Shown here in pieces: positions 1 through 11,800 of a DNA stretch of 64,000 bases. The stretch is from Akebia trifoliata (taxonomy: Eukaryota; Streptophyta; Magnoliopsida; Ranunculales; Lardizabalaceae). Made by a program: the position numbers and the translations under genes. Where the stretch lies: assembly GCA_017979445.1 (NCBI GenBank), contig CM030711.1, positions 3,534,001-3,598,000 on the forward strand. Direction: 5' to 3'. The notes below the pieces were generated by a model, which saw nothing but the letters and a program-made list of their open reading frames with translations, did not search any database and had not been told where the DNA came from. Position 1 is the stretch's first letter. The number at the start of each line of letters is the position of its first letter.

Positions 1-269
1 CTCCGCCCCTGGCTGTACATATAAACCCTTGTAGATATATTTTATACATACTAATATAGCTGGTTGGGGTCTGTGTAACCCAAGCTTCCCCTCAGGAAAA
101 AAGAAAAGAGAGGTGGTCTTTACTGGGGCATCTGGTTTTTTTTTGCCTACAAGGAACTTAGCTGTAAATGGGAATGGTGTAGCATCCGTAACCAGATGGC
201 AAACCAAGAGAGTTGGTGTTTGAAGGCTTACTAACATTGTGTTTTGCAACACCAACCCAAGCAGTGGTA

Positions 270-710
270 TAGTGGCTTTCTTCGGCCAAATGGTGGTACG
301 AGTGTATGACACCTTCTTCCACAAGTTCTCTAAGATGACACCTTATATGGGGACAATCATATCCTCCTATCGATGACTATGTTCGGGGAATTAAGGAGGT
401 TCAGCATGCCAAAGAAGCTTTGCAGTATCAAGGTCAACACGTTGAGTTGCACACGAAAATTTTGAGTTCAGTTCGAGCAAGGATGACGGTGCAAGCAGAC
501 ATGATTGATCAGAATATTGTTTCAAAGTCTTAAGATAATTTGTACCTACAGCCTTATAGTGAACCTTTAGTTCTGATTCGAGGTTATGCGGAACTTGCCT
601 CATGCTTCCATGGACCTTTTTGGGTCCACCCAAATATTGGGCCAGTTGCATGCTATCTTGATTTGCTGTCACGACAGCGAAGGTGCTTCTGGTGTTCCAT
701 ATGGTAGCTT
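270..710 (+). mobile_element. Decayed Ty3/gypsy pol fragment (end of integrase and downstream region)
   Basis: Read on the plus strand with some frame changes, this stretch gives the order seen at the end of gypsy polyproteins: a 'KMTPY' block, then 'PPIDDYVRGIKEVQHAKEAL' from about 372, then 'LYLQPYSEPL', 'HGPFWVHPNIGPVACYLDLL' and 'CFWCSIW'. The last blocks match the usual 'YLRLQPYRQ...FYGPF.VL.RIG.VAY.LDLP...HPVFHVS' pattern after the integrase core. Stop codons and frame changes show it is dead. No LTR could be placed. It lies before the VAMP714-type exons, so it probably sits inside an intron of that gene. Confidence 0.8.
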
Positions 711-1149
711 CTCAAACCAGATGGTTAGTAGACTTCCAATTTTTTTTTTTCTTTTTTTTTAAGTTTCTATAATTATCTCGGGTGAGATTCTTTAGTATTT
801 TAGGTCCATATCTAGTTGGTAACTGTTATGTTCTCGTGTTTCTTGACGAATTTAGAAGTTAATGAGAAGTTCTCATTGTCATATCACGAGGTCCGACTTT
901 CCTTGAAACAGATCACTTCTCTTTTCCCCATTTTATGTGTGTTTTTTGGCAGACAATTTTCATTAGACTCATGACCTCCTTTTCAAAAAATCTGAAAATA
1001 TTGCATCTCATGGACGCTCTGACCTTTCGTTGGTTAAGTTGCAGCACAATTGATATTTGCAGGATATTGGAGACATCCGGGCGTTAAATTTCTTATATTG
1101 GTTTTAATATCCCATGTTTCTTTTATACTGATAACAACTTGATATTCAG

Positions 1150-1960
1150 ATTCGTACAATCATGGTTGAGAACGTTGACAAGATACTGGAGAGAGGTGAT
1201 AGGATTGACCTTCTGGTGGACAAAACTGCAACAATGCAAGACAGTGCCTTTCACTTCAAGAAGCAATCTAGAAGACTTCGCCGAGCTCTTTGGATGAAAA
1301 ATGCTAAGCTCTTGTGAGTACCTCCACTTCTAGGGCTCAAGATAATAATGGCCAAAATTGGTTATGTTTCCTTTCTTACGCACTATGCATGTGGTACATC
1401 TCAAGGTAACCCTAGTTGTTCTAATCATCAAATAAGTCAATCTTTTCACTTGAACTTTTGGCTCAATGGTACAAAAGTAATCCATTTATTTGATGTTTAG
1501 GATTATTTAATGAATCTTAATTTTCGGTTATTGCCAATTAAAAAAGAGGTTGCCTAGTGATTCAATTAGCTAGACACCCAATGCATGCATGCACCAAGGA
1601 TGGATGTGAAAGCATGAAACTTTATTCTGCATCATGGTTGTCAAATACCATTTCTGGTTAGTTTTTTTCCTTTTACCTTTCTTTTGGCCACATGTGGGCT
1701 GAAGATCTAGATAATTTAGTTGCTAAAGAACAGCTCCCAATTTGAAGATTGGTCTGTTGGTCACGTTAAACTGTTTGTGAACCTCAAACTCTCAAGTCCC
1801 TTAATAATTGCTCATGTTTCTTATTGTCTCTTGGAATTTGAAAGCTTACATTTTTCCTGTTCATCACAGGGCTATGTTGACATGCTTAATAGTTTTGTTA
1901 CTGTATATAATCATCGCTGCTTGTTGTGGGGGCATCACTCTTCCTTCATGCCGATCTTGA
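1150..1960 (+). CDS. VAMP714: VAMP714-type R-SNARE (longin VAMP71 family), 3' part: last two exons
   Basis: Vesicle R-SNARE for endomembrane fusion. Exons: 1150-1313 and 1870-1960, joined in phase 2 (TT|G gives Leu), stop TGA at 1958. The first exon encodes the second half of the SNARE helix, 'IRTIMVENVDKILERGDRID', where Arg of 'ERG' is the zero-layer residue, followed by 'LLVDKTATMQDSAFHFKKQS' and the basic stretch 'RRLRRALWMKNAKLL'. The second exon encodes the C-terminal membrane anchor 'MLTCLIVLLLYIIIAACCGG' and the tail 'ITLPSCRS', which is typical of VAMP714 and unlike VAMP72 proteins (ending 'GGFKC'). The longin domain and the first half of the SNARE helix lie upstream of the window. 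The intron before 1150 is longer than 1.1 kb and appears to hold gypsy debris. VAMP714 itself rather than VAMP711-713 is favoured by the tail and by ELM1 as neighbour. Confidence 0.88.
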
Positions 1961-4140
1961 GATTTGAAGTTCTATTGAGGTACGCAGTATCTTAGTTTCA
2001 GAATGCCAAAAACCTCTTTAATAGATAGGAGGGCCCACCTGTTTCATGATTCAGATTTCCTTGGTGTGATTGCAAATAGAAACATCTATTATGTTTGCAA
2101 GGGCTTCAGAATTAATAGCACCGATCTTTTATCTTGGGGAGCTTTGACAAATTTCTCTACGAGTACTGTAGCTTGAGAATTCTGAGTTTTTCCTTGATAC
2201 AGATCTGTAAATTCCAGGATAATCTGTGTTGTAAGTAATCTATTATAAATTATCAAATCTTAGTTTTTAACTATGATTTATGTTGATTGTTTTTTATCTT
2301 CATCTGCTTAAATAAGCTCTGTGTATCTTTGGATTATTATTCATTATTTATTGTCATTCATGTGCTTTTGTTGTGTAGGATATATTCCTTGTTTTCCCTT
2401 TTGATTTGGATCCTTATTATTCCTGCCAAGGGTTCCTCTCCTTTCTTTATATTTGTGAAATTTAGGGTCCTTACAAAAGAAAATGCTGCAACCTAACTAA
2501 TTGATCTGGACATCGGGCCACCCGATTGCAATGTACATCTACACCTTATCTCAAATAATGTGATCGACAATAGAATCTTATTTCACCATTCAACTTTACA
2601 TATCTTTTGTGGAAGCACAGACCATCGATGATCATCTTCTATGCCTTATCTCAAATAAATTTCCCCACTAAATTTTAAAACTTACATATGATTGCTCGAG
2701 AAAAAGATTTTATTGGGAAAAAAATGCAAATGATTGCATATTTTCATGGAATTTTTTTTTTTTATATATTTTTTTAAATCTCTGTAATCGCACAAACCTC
2801 AGCTAACTTGGCTACGATGGTCAAACTTGTGGAGTGGTGTTCCTGTATCTTAGGTTCAAACCCTCTGTTATTTGACCCATAACGTTATTGCACTTATCTC
2901 CCCTTTCATAGACTGTATTAAAGTTCATATGTTATTTTATTAGTTTACCCTCTCATTTTTTTAATTAAAAAATAATTAAATTTTAAAATCATAAAAATCT
3001 CCCAATCTAAGCATTCATATTATTATGTGGGAACCCATTTTTTTCATAGGGATATTTTTGTTTCTAAAAAATGAATAATATTTTGAAAAGAGTAAAATAG
3101 TCTTTATAAAACATCTTTTTAGCTATTTGGTAAGCCCAAGGGGGCTAAGTGAGCCCCTTAGATAGCTCTAAGGGAGGTAAGTGCAACTGTCAAAACGATA
3201 GGGAGTCAACATAGAATTATTGCAAACCTCATGGGGTGAAAGTTTAATTTATCCATATATTTTTTTACTCCACTTAGAGCAATTCCATCAGGATTGCAAA
3301 ATTCTGATTTTTATAGATAACGCCCTCAAAGCAAGCTCCAATCGGGTTTCATTTTGAAGTTTTGGGGCTCCAAATCACTATTCACGATTCTATATTTAGA
3401 GCCCCAGAGATTTTTGAAGTCCTGGGCTACATCATCGTTCATCCTTTATTTAAATACTAATGGTGTTTAGAGGCATCAAAGTACGGCTCCTAAAAAGTTA
3501 GAAATGGATTTATGTGTCAAAATTGGAACCTACTGGTTGGGATAGGACTTCTAAAGATTAGATTTGAATTTTTGTAGGTAAAGCCCACCAACAATTTATA
3601 GAATTTTCAAAATTGAATTTGGACAAATTTAACCTTTAAATAAATCAATTAAATTTTTTTAAGTTGAGACATAATTGAAAAGTTAAATTATCTTTAAGTT
3701 TATAAATACAAGAACCTCCCTCATTTAAAGGGGGATCTATATTACTTTCTCTTAAAATACAAAAGTTCTCCATCTGGAGTAGAAGAAGTTCTCAAACCCT
3801 CCTCCAGAGACAAAGAAAAACTTTTCAAGAGACTCGGACTTCAATTAAAAAGAAGATCAAGCCTAACTCCTTTATCCGAAAGTCAATAAATTTTTATTAA
3901 CCAATAAAGCGTGAAATCTGGAGAGAAAAAAATTAATAGAAATCCTAAAAAAATCAAGTATAAACAAAATCACCGTCAAAATAACCTTCTCAGTCAATCA
4001 CATGTAAAGTTTGGAGAGAAGAAAGTCACACATGTCATCTTTATTTTTGTATTTAACTGTTAATCAGAGGAAAACATTGAAATTTGTACTCCCATTTTTA
4101 TCAAAATTAATAAAATCATGTGTGATCTTACTTCATGAAT
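1961..4140. other. Intergenic stretch with a SINE-like copy and unidentified repeats
   Basis: No convincing gene. The stretch begins with the 3' UTR of the VAMP714-type gene; the open frame at 2287-2496 has no recognisable domain and is T-rich. A SINE-like copy is listed separately near 2795-2950. From about 3270 to 3560 there is a run rich in 'gggctcc'/'gagcccc' words that resembles a short non-autonomous element, but I could not define its ends. The remainder is AT-rich DNA in which I see nothing specific. Confidence 0.5.
2795..2950 (+). mobile_element. tRNA-derived SINE-like copy 1
   Basis: Has an A-box-like block ('taacttggctacgatgg', about 2804-2820) and a B-box 'aggttcaaaccct' (about 2852-2864). 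The distance and the words between them ('gtggagtggtgttcc', 'tcttaggttcaaaccc') match the copy at 54105-54240 in this window. The tail is eroded, so the right end is approximate. Confidence 0.55.
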
Positions 4141-4254
4141 GTTAATGTAGATCTCTAAACTTTATTGTTGACAACATCCTTTTTAAAAAATAAATGTTAT
4201 CTACTCTTATTTTTTTCATGTAATATATTTTAAATATCACGTGTGTCCTTTTTA

Positions 4255-5068
4255 TTTTAATTAGATTGTAAAATAAGTAAAAGTGGGGTGCCAATAACAA
4301 CTCTTTTTTTTTTTTTTTTTTCTTCTTCTCATTTTTATACATGAGTGAATAGTATTTTAAAGTCTTGAATGGTGATGTGTGATGTGAAGCCAAGATGGTT
4401 AGAGTTCAAAAGTGGCGTGGGGCTTCAAAATGAAGAAGATGCCAGTGTTGGGGTTGTTATTAAAGTTGGTATAATAAGCCATTTGGTTGTGAACAAATAG
4501 AGCCACCCTATCAAATTAATGACATACCCTTCAACTCAATTTTCTTCCACTAGTTCATCAAATTAGTAAAAGATGAATTCTATTGGCACCCCAACTTTTA
4601 CTTATCATGCTTCAATTACATAAATTATTTACTACTTCCCAACTTAAAAAAATCAACACACCCCATTTAAAATAAAAATTAAATAAAAAAACCCATGGAT
4701 TGCCACTATCGACAATAATTTATCAAAAATAATAAGTTGACATCAACAACGATTATCTACTCCGATAACACATGCCATTTAAAATAAAAATTAAATAAAA
4801 AAAATCGGGGATTACCACTGTCGACAATAATTCATCAAAAATAATAAGTTGACATAAAAAACGATTATCTACTCCGATCTATTGATGTTGATCTTGTACT
4901 CTTTGCTCATTGATATCTCTCCATCAAAGAGAAGAAAATATTTAGACTTAACCTTTTTTCTTAGATTGAAAGGATGATATTCTCGCTCACTCTATTATTA
5001 TTATTTTTATTTTTAAAAAATAGATGGGGTGTGATGAGTAAAAGTCGGGGTGCCAATAGAGACTTTCT
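4255..5068. mobile_element. Inverted-repeat element (MITE family E), plus the half-end of a second copy
   Basis: From about 4569 ('attggcaccccaactttta') to 5068 ('taaaagtcggggtgccaat') the ends are near-perfect inverted complements of about 20 bp, bounding a roughly 500 bp element with no coding capacity. Inside, a unit of about 108 bp occurs twice in tandem (about 4662-4769 and 4770-4877), each copy ending in 'acgattatctactccgat'. A separate right-hand end ('agtaaaagtggggtgccaat') lies at about 4276-4295. Related ends occur near 32340, 35870, 56505 and 63165. Confidence 0.65.
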
Positions 5069-5114
5069 TTGAAAAATAATTAGGAAATCAGATATATGTT
5101 ATATGGGTGGCTTT

Positions 5115-5495
5115 CAAGGGCCAACTTTTTAGCAAACTTTTTGGCAAAACATTTTTCAAAACATGGGTTAGAGGTTTTGGAATGGGCTGATTTTTGGTGA
5201 GGATGATCTCTACGGTGAGGAGATCATCCTCACCAAAAATCAGCTAATTCCAAAACTTCTAGCCCCAGTTTACAAGTTGAAAAATCGTGGACCGTCAATT
5301 TTTTATAAACTGTTTTTGATGGGGTTAGAAGTTTTGGAATGGGCTGATTTTTGGTGAGGATGATGATGATCTCCTCACCGTAGAGATCATCCTCACCAAA
5401 AATCAGCCCATTCCAAAACCTCTAACCCATGTTTTGAAAAATGTTTTGCCAAAAAGTTTGCTAAAAAGTTGGCCCTTGAACGCCCCCCATGTTAT
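5115..5495. mobile_element. Foldback element with nested palindromes (family C)
   Basis: The left side (ggccaactttttagcaaac...) and the right side (...gtttgctaaaaagttggcc) are inverted complements over most of 190 bp each. Each half also contains its own smaller palindrome built on 'tggtgaggatgatctc'/'gagatcatcctcacca'. The result is a cruciform-like element of about 380 bp. It ends about 360 bp before the ELM1 start codon, so it probably borders that promoter. Related sequence lies at 30110-30412 and 30805-30895. Confidence 0.75.
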
Positions 5496-5854
5496 ATAAC
5501 CCTTTTCGTAAATATAAAAGGTCTCATTCAGTTATTTCGGCAAAATAAGTAGCTGTTTTAGTAAATATTCTTCTAAAACTTCCCACCACTTCGTGTTCTT
5601 GCAGGAAACCGATCTTGCCACGAACTCCAAACCCTAATAGTTCTTCCACGCCCAAACGATCACAGAATTCCTTCTCCTTCATCGCTGATTTCGAAATTCA
5701 TCTGTTTACTTCTCTGAATCGATAATTCAAAATAAAAAGTTCTGAAGAAAACGTAAATTCATCCACTTTGCAATTTTCAAAGCATAGATCAGAAGGGATT
5801 CAGTCTCTGCAATTCAACTGAAGTGGGAGGATTTTCTTTGGGTTTTGATTTTCG
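5496..5854 (+). promoter_or_regulatory. Probable ELM1 promoter and 5' leader
   Basis: This is the only space between the foldback element and the ELM1 ATG. It has an AT-rich 'gttatataac' block at its left end that could serve as a TATA element, then 'aaaccctaatag' and CT-rich leader-like sequence. The transcription start cannot be fixed from sequence alone. Confidence 0.4.
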
Positions 5855-8800
5855 ATGAGGCCAATCAGGCTTCCTGAACCGCCCAGCGGTTCTTTTGGCA
5901 TGCCAGAAATCTTTGAAGGAGGGATTTACAGTGTTGTTAGACGAGCGGTTATAATTGGGAATGGTTTCTCTGGTGCGGAGAATCAGAGTGTTGGATTGGT
6001 TCGTGCTCTAGGGCTTTCGGAAAAGCAATCGTTATATGTGAGTTTTTTGTTTTTAATCTGCAAATTTACCACTATATTGGGAACAATTGGTTCTTTTATT
6101 ACCTAGATATATATAGATCGTACTAGGAGTAGTAACAGATAGGAATTCAAACTAAAAAAATAGAATTTCTCTCCTACACTCTACGGAATGGTTATCGGTT
6201 ATAGCTTATGAGTGTTGATACCACGACTTATGTTGAAAACCCGCCTTCAACTACTAATTACTAAACATCAACTTGCTTGCTTTTGATAAAGGAAGAAAGA
6301 ATTGTTAAGGGGCAACAAATGAGTATGTAGATCAATGTTGAACAGTTAGTTGGTTAGCGGTTGATACTAAACCATGATTTAAAAGCCGAGTCAATTTTGG
6401 TTGGATTTGATTTGCACCCAAATGTTTATCATGGTTGAAACCAAAAGGATATCACCCACTTATAAGAATAGCATAAATCTTATGTTCTTTTTGTGCACCT
6501 TTACATTGGCTTAAGCACAAGAGCATCAAATTTGACCGTAGATTTATTTTTCAGGAAAGTTCATAGAAACCGATGTGGACTACGGTGATTTGTTTGTTCT
6601 TTAAGGGTACATGGGAACTTGAGAGGTCGGTAAGCTAAATTGTGGTAAAAAGAATGTTGGTCACCAATATTAATCTTGTGATATACGAGTGATTCATGGC
6701 CTTGTTGAAGGAGTGAGCTTGCCAACTTGGTGAATCTGCGAGTGTTGATACAAGAAATTTGTCTTCAAAATCCATATGTATTAGAGTTTGTTCACTCACA
6801 CTGTTCAACTTAGGACTATAGGTGACATGTATGGTTTGCAGCAGGGTAGTGTCAATTTTGCAGAGTGCTTAAAAACTTTTGTCGATTTCTTTGCAACTGA
6901 ATCTAAATTTGTTGTTTCGAGCTCATGTTAGGGCACATGGCTCTAGATAAATTAATGAATCCGAATAGTTGGTACTATTTGGTACAAGGCACTACTAATT
7001 TTTTTTTTTTTTGACAAGGCACTAATGCGTATATATGTACTTATGTACTTATGTAAGTGTTACATTTTTTTCCTCATGGTTAAAAGATTAAAAACAAGAA
7101 AGTGGGTTAAAGGAGGTGAAGGAAAGACAATAAAGTGGGCCCCACAAAAATTGTATTTGGATCTTGGACGAGATGTTTATCCTAGCTGGATGGAAGTTTG
7201 TCCCCCACAAAAGTGGCCCCTACAGTTGTGTTTTATTATATAGATTTTCTGCATAAGAAACTACTTGGTTCCTTGCTTGTTCAGGGTATTGATCACACAA
7301 ATTTTTTTCACCATAAAGTAGGCACATTTTCTTTTTAATGATGACAGTAAAAGTTTGGCGTTGATCACATTTCTCATTCTTGACACATGTAGCGCATTAC
7401 CAGGCCAAGGGGAGGCATCAATGAGTGGCTGCATTGGCTCCCAGTCTCACTGCACAAAAAGTTATACTATATTGTAAGGCGGATTTGTGGTGAATCACGG
7501 TTTCCAATGACATTCGGGGGGAAGAAACTCATGCCCCTTTCTTCTGAAAATGGAGGCAGTGTTGGCTTGTCATCTGTTTTAGAAGCTGATGCGAGGCAGC
7601 TTGCAACAATGGCTTGTGAAACTTTTGACAAGTATGTATGCTTTGAAATTTCATACATCTATCTATCAATTTTTTTTAATATGAATATCTAGTAATTTTT
7701 TTCACCATTTCTCCGTGGAGGGACACAATTACCTTGAAACTAACCTAGTTTTTCATGAATTGCTATATCTCATAATTAATAAAATTGTTGCATGTATTTT
7801 TTTTCTGAATAATATCAGTATTGAATTTGCAAATAGAAGAAAAATTAATTGAATTTGCAATTTTCTTGGAGTACATTATTGTTCTCAAAATTAATAACGG
7901 AGTGCATTATGTTTTGTAACCTTCCCTCTTGTGGGGTGCGGTGTTCTCTTTTGTATGTTGGGTTGGTCATCTCAACTACCCGCCTTACGTTTTTAATAAA
8001 ATTCTTTGCCTATCAAAAAAATAAAAGTAAATAATGGGGTGCCAGGATCTTTCATACAACACTGTGCTCAAGGCTTGAATAGGCAACAAAAGCACCGTTA
8101 TTGGCAATAATGGTATTACCAACATATAGAGGGAGAGTCTCCATAATAAGAGTCATTAAATGACCTTTTTTCCTCAGGTGTAAGAGATTTCAATAGCAGT
8201 CAGAGCCAAAAAGATACAAACAAGAAGCCTTCCTTGAATGTTGAGATGACCTAACGAGAATTGTGCTAAAATCATACAAGCCAAGGACTGCAAACAAATT
8301 CCGTAGAAGACAGGGCATAACTTGCAACCAAGTCAACACCTACAAACAATCAACTCTCCGCCTACATTACCAAATCCCACCTAAATACAAAATTCTCAAG
8401 AAATATCATCCTCGTATTAAGTTTGATCATTTGGGATTGATAATATATTCAAATGGAGTTTACTTTTGTAGAATATAGGATTACCTTATAATGTTTGAAC
8501 TGCCCAATCTACTTCTAATGTTGTCCATATTGTTTCTCTTGGTGATACCATATAGATATTATTCTAGTGAAGATCTTCACATTTTTCATTTATATCTTTT
8601 TGCTAATGAGGTTCTTTAATAGCAATGGAAAATGTCAAGACCCATAAAGAACATATAAAGGGGCGTCGTGGTATCTGAATGTGATTATTAATACTAGTCC
8701 ATAGAATACTATGGATTATAGTTTCCTCATTCAAGAGAGAACCTCTTGATGCAGACCTAAAGATGTTTGCACAATCAGGAGCAATACTCTTCCTCACACA

Positions 8801-11800
8801 ACTCTTATGTTAAAATTATCAACTCAATTCAATTCAAAACCAAGGTCTAAAATCTTCTTAAATGAAAATGTTCCAACAAATAAACCTACTAGGTCCTACT
8901 AACAAAAGCAATCCATTTACTCCTAATTCCAAACCAAGAAAATCAACAGAAGAAATAGCATAAATCTTTCACCACTTTTTTTTTGATAATTCTTCCAATG
9001 ACTTAAATCCGCTTTTTTGGGTGTGTGCTTCTGTGAAGGGCATGTAAATGCTGGATGATGTGGAAGATCTGACCTCTTATCACACATGGTTATGAAAAAT
9101 CTTGTCCTTGAATTAGTTAGGACACACCCAAAGTAGAGCATGAATCTTTTCACCACTTTTTGCAAAACGTTGTTCCAATGGCTTAAATGAGCTTTTTTGG
9201 GTGTGCTCTTTTGTGAGGAGCACGCAAGTGTTGGATGATGTGGAGGATTTGAATTCTTCACATGCATGTATCACACGTGGTTATGAAAAATGTTGGCCTT
9301 GAATTAGTTAGGACACTTATTTGCATAGACTGGTGACAGATGGTATCACTTGAAGTGCAGGCTGCTTCTGTTTCAGCATAACGTGAATGAATTGAGGGTT
9401 GAAAATAATGTGACAACCGTCCTTTCATGTGAAATACATAATACTCTGTGCACTGTGAATAGCATCTATGTCATTTTTCCATGATCTTTCTAGGATAATG
9501 TCACAAACGTCCATATTGCTAGCATCACATAAACATAATCAATATTATCCAAATTGTATGTCAATAGGGACACTAAATCCTTGAAAGTATCCCATTATTC
9601 TCATCATGAAACTTTAGTGAGGGTACCATTGCGCAACTTACTCTATCTCAGAGCAACAATTGATGAGAAGAATGCGAGTTTGACAATACTTCACCGGTAT
9701 GCACATCTCTTTTCAATGAGCCATCGAAGGCAACCATAACTGCTGGGAAGTAGAATTTTACACCTCAAACATGACACTCTTTTGAGGAGTATGCATTATG
9801 ATTTGTCGCTTGTCTTAAACTCCATCAAGAAACTCCTGTAATTGTTCTAAACTATGGTAATCGTTCTAAGGAACGATGTTCCTGCAATGATTTTAGGTGT
9901 TTTTTTGTGTGTGTATTTTATTGGCAAAAAAATTTCTGGAGCAACACACCAGACATTTTCTCTGTAAAGTAGGTTTTCTTCACACTTGGAGTGCTTCTTT
10001 GGCTACTTTGGACTCTGATAGACAACTGTCTGGATTGGCCAAATGGATGTGCATGTCATGCCTATTGTGTACTCCCCGCCATGTACTACAGTTTTTTCCT
10101 ACAAATTCCAGCCTTCAATTCCCTTCCCATGGAATGGATACCTCTCCCTCAATTGCTCTGTCCATCGAAAGAAATCGATTAGTTTGAAACCTTGTAGTTT
10201 AAAATGAAATACATATATAATTTTAATTATAGTATAAATGAAGAAACTTTGAGTAGCAAGTTCACGAATTATGCAAGTATTGTACTTAAATTTTCATTTG
10301 TGTTTTTTTTTTATGATGTATTATAGGCCCGGATTTTTAATGCTTTGGTATATTCACATAATTTTGGACCAGTCATCTTATACACAAATTGTATGTGAAT
10401 TATTCACATTATTCTAAAGTACTCGGAAAATAATAGTTACTGAAATTTTTAATAGCAAAACTGCTCAAACTGCTCCTGAATTTTTGTTGGGTACACCATT
10501 CCTTGTTGCAGTTTAGGCTTGATGACAATTTAAGTTCTACCCATCGAAGAAAATTGTAATTTTGATCTCTATCTTGAACTTCTCTAACATCAAAGTTCTA
10601 TAAGTGCACATGCTTTAGTATCTGTAGCTAGTAGATGCGATACATTTTATAATCTAGTTCTGTTTTTCTTGGCTATCCATATAATTGTGTCATTTTCTTT
10701 CAGGGATGGCCCTTTACTGGTGGTTGCGTCTGGCCGGGATACTATCTCTGTAGCAAGTTCCATAAAACGATTAGCACCTGAAAACGTTTTTGTGGTTCAG
10801 GTTCATCAATAGAACTTTTTATCCTTGTATATTTTGTATGTGTTTTATTTTTATGTATTTGGAAAGACAGAAATGAAAAACAGTACATTGATTTCTGAGG
10901 AAACTATGTATTAAATTTTTGCTGCATGTGAAAATCAGTGTGTAGCCCTTGCTAATTTTTAACACGCTATAATTATCTATGTAACTGAATATATAAATGC
11001 TTTTTTTCTGTCATGAGAGGCATCGGGCTCACAAGAGCTTATTAGGGAAATTTAGGTGCTGCTGGGATAAAACTAATTCGAAAATATGTGCTTTGAGAGT
11101 TGATTGCATCAGGTGCCTGGAAATTCCTCCAAAACACAAATATGTGTTTTTTTTCTGGTTTGTATGACTATTCCATTTGCTTAAATGCTCCTTAGACCAC
11201 AATTTTTCCTAAAATATTACATAGATGATAGAATTACTATTTTAACCCATCTTTTTGAAATCCCCACTTAAGCACTTGGATGTTCTAGGCACCAAAGCAG
11301 GGCCTAGGTGCAGCTTTTGACAACACTGGGCTAAATGGTTCAGTTCATAATGATTTCCTTTGTAAAGGGAGTGTCTGGCGGTTTTGAAATGTAAATTTAC
11401 TTCTATATTTTAGGTCCTCTTACCGAACACCAGGGTTCCAGCACTCCAATTGTTTGATATTCCATGGGCAATGGTTCTAGCTAGATTAGCTGGTGTGATA
11501 TCGGTGGGCACATGGAGCTTGTCTTACAAGTTCCAATGTTGAGGTTGATTCATTGGCTAAGGCTGTTGTACATCAACAATCCTTTTAAACTGGTGGAAGT
11601 GGCTTTTTTTTTTTTAGATGAGTAAGCTGGACTTGAACCCACGACCTCAAGGTTGATTTGCATATACAATATTTTTTTTATTATATTCATTCTAAATATA
11701 ATATGAAAATGTATTTTTCAAAGGTTTACGAATAAGTCGGGATTAAATCGTCAATTGAAAGAATCACAAATTAGTGTCGTGACCTTTTCTAAAAATCGAA

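Noticed and set aside
391..672. 93-codon minus-strand open frame
   Set aside because: It is the shadow of the gypsy integrase-end sequence, which reads convincingly on the plus strand.
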